Below, one piece after another: positions 62,893 through 64,000 of a DNA stretch of 64,000 nucleotides (position 1 is the stretch's first letter; each line of letters opens with the position of its first letter). A program made the translations under genes and the position numbers. The notes under the pieces were generated by a model. It saw only the letters and a list, made by a program, of their open reading frames with translations. It was not told where the DNA came from and did no database searches. The DNA lies in the NCBI RefSeq assembly GCF_048548695.1, contig NZ_JBLYIF010000011.1; one strand, 5' to 3'. The DNA comes from Neptuniibacter sp048548695 (GTDB taxonomy: Bacteria > Pseudomonadota > Gammaproteobacteria > Pseudomonadales > Balneatricaceae).

Positions 62893-63826
62893 GATCTACG
62901 CTCGGCGCATTTTCCAACAAGTTATCCTTTATCTGATTGAGGTTGTCAGTGGTGATCGTCAACACCGGGACTTCAATTTCAGCTGACACTGGCACGCCGC
63001 GCAAATAATCATCAATCACTCTGACGGCTGTTTCGCCCATTAGCTTAGGCTGTTGCAATGCGCTAGCCAGTAGCGTTCCGTCCGCGATCAATGGCAGAAA
63101 CTCCGGCAGCGCATCAAAACAGATTAACAGGATTTTCTCTCTGCGACCGCTCTCTTCTACTGCCTGCAAGACTGCCTTGTAATGTTTTCCGCCCTGTAGC
63201 CACAGGGCACGCAAATCAGCAAAATTCCGTATTAATTCTTTGGCATAACGGTATGTTTCATTGTAAGAAAATGTTTTCTGCTGGCGGATGCCTGCCATTT
63301 TAATATCGGCATATTTCAAAGCCTGAACAAATCCTGCGGTACGTTCTCTGCCGTTGAGTCGAGTTTGCGGAATCGCAATCACCCCCACCCGCCCTGCAGC
63401 AATATTGCTTGCATGCATGGCATCCGCCAGAATCGTGCCTAAAGTATAACCGCCCTGATAATTGCCTGATTTAATGAAACTCAGGTATTCACCCTGTTCA
63501 GTGCCAATATCGGCAATGACAACCGGTACCCCTGCATTTTTTGCCAGCCTGAGTAATGTCACAGCGGTAGAAGACGTGGTGGGGGAAATCACTAATGCGG
63601 CCAGTTCCGACCTGAGCGCCTGAACCGTATTTTCCAGCTCCAGCCTGGCACTGTTTTGTGAGTCGAACAGCAAGACCTCATGGCCACTTGCCTGCGCCTG
63701 CAATTGCAGACCTTCGGCCATAGACTGCCAGAATGGGATTGATAGATCCGGCGAGATATAGGCAATTCTTGCGGCATAAGACGTGTTGGCAATAACACAA
63801 GTTATGATCATCGCAAAAATCCGCAT
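62885..63826 (-). CDS. Periplasmic sugar-binding-like protein (type 1 fold) feeding the hybrid kinase
   Basis: This protein of about 313 residues has a signal peptide (MRIFAMIITCVIANTSYAA) and a LacI/RbsB-type periplasmic-binding fold (IAYISPDLSIPFWQSMAEGLQLQ split over the N-lobe; LICFDALPEFLPLI in the C-lobe). The frame opens at a TTG (63865), but the ATG at 63826 gives a standard signal peptide. No ABC transporter genes are nearby. Instead it heads an operon with a hybrid kinase, like LuxP-LuxQ pairs or TMAO-type binding-protein sensors. The ligand is unknown. Confidence 0.85.
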   Translation of the reverse strand: MRIFAMIITCVIANTSYAARIAYISPDLSIPFWQSMAEGLQLQAQASGHEVLLFDSQNSARLELENTVQALRSELAALVISPTTSSTAVTLLRLAKNAGVPVVIADIGTEQGEYLSFIKSGNYQGGYTLGTILADAMHASNIAAGRVGVIAIPQTRLNGRERTAGFVQALKYADIKMAGIRQQKTFSYNETYRYAKELIRNFADLRALWLQGGKHYKAVLQAVEESGRREKILLICFDALPEFLPLIADGTLLASALQQPKLMGETAVRVIDDYLRGVPVSAEIEVPVLTITTDNLNQIKDNLLENAPSVDHD

Positions 63827-64000
63827 GAGCAGTTTTGACGTCGATGTATAGGCTTTATCAGGCAAACGCAGTACCAGTCGTTGTGGAAAAAGAACAGAAT
63901 CAATAAAAACGTAAAAGTTTTAGTAAAAATCCTAGCAGTTAGTTAGAGTGACTGACGGAACAGTTAAGTTAAAATAACAACAAAGCCTTGCAGTCGTATA

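Overview
The window comes from the chromosome of a Gram-negative bacterium. I read it as a gammaproteobacterial, probably marine, aromatic degrader of the Oceanospirillales/Alteromonadales kind. The reasons are a complete multicomponent phenol hydroxylase plus meta-cleavage pathway, XylR/DmpR-type sigma-54 regulators, DUF1302/DUF1329 outer-membrane genes, fadBA, gspAB type II secretion accessory genes and heavy use of GGDEF-EAL signalling. Genus-level placement is not possible from sequence reading alone. I saw no rRNA, tRNA, CRISPR array, complete IS or prophage.

Region 1 (1-31 kb) is an aromatic catabolic island. It starts with a truncated AraC regulator and an operon encoding a YCF48-like lipoprotein, an RND/MMPL exporter, a DUF1302 beta-barrel and a DUF1329 protein. 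Next is the phenol hydroxylase operon dmpKLMNOP (minus strand), a divergent dmpR-like activator, and the meta operon dmpQBCDEFGH-(ABM/TM protein)-dmpI (plus strand). Together these take phenol to catechol, open the ring, and finish at pyruvate and acetyl-CoA through both the hydrolytic and the 4-oxalocrotonate branches. A zinc alcohol dehydrogenase follows, then a second DmpR-like regulator in an operon with a GlcG/HbpS protein and a luciferase-like oxidoreductase, divergent from a LysR gene. Three near-consensus -24/-12 promoters (7316-7330, 12263-12277, 14764-14778) each have a XylR/DmpR-like palindrome about 137-150 bp upstream. This suggests one regulon that includes the uncharacterised exporter/outer-membrane operon.

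Region 2 (28.5-39 kb) is a molybdenum block. It contains a two-subunit molybdo-hydroxylase (2Fe-2S subunit plus Tat-exported Mo subunit), its maturation factors XdhC and MocA, an AraC regulator, an exported methyltransferase-like protein, the ModABC molybdate importer, and a HupE/UreJ-type membrane protein with a small partner.

Region 3 (39-44 kb) holds an AraC regulator and the fatty acid beta-oxidation operon fadBA.

Region 4 (44-64 kb) looks like a cyclic-di-GMP and secretion block. It has gspAB divergent from a VpsR-like enhancer-binding protein with a degenerate receiver, and a candidate c-di-GMP-I (GEMM) riboswitch ahead of a secreted M11-type metalloprotease. Also here are a secreted repeat protein with a structured leader, DUF808 and dodecin genes, a PAS3-GGDEF-EAL protein, and an operon encoding a periplasmic binding protein, a hybrid histidine kinase and a REC-PAS-GGDEF-EAL protein. 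Two related MITE-like elements with 4-bp CTAA/TTAG target duplications lie at 14.4 kb and 56.7 kb, the latter directly upstream of the PAS3-GGDEF-EAL gene.
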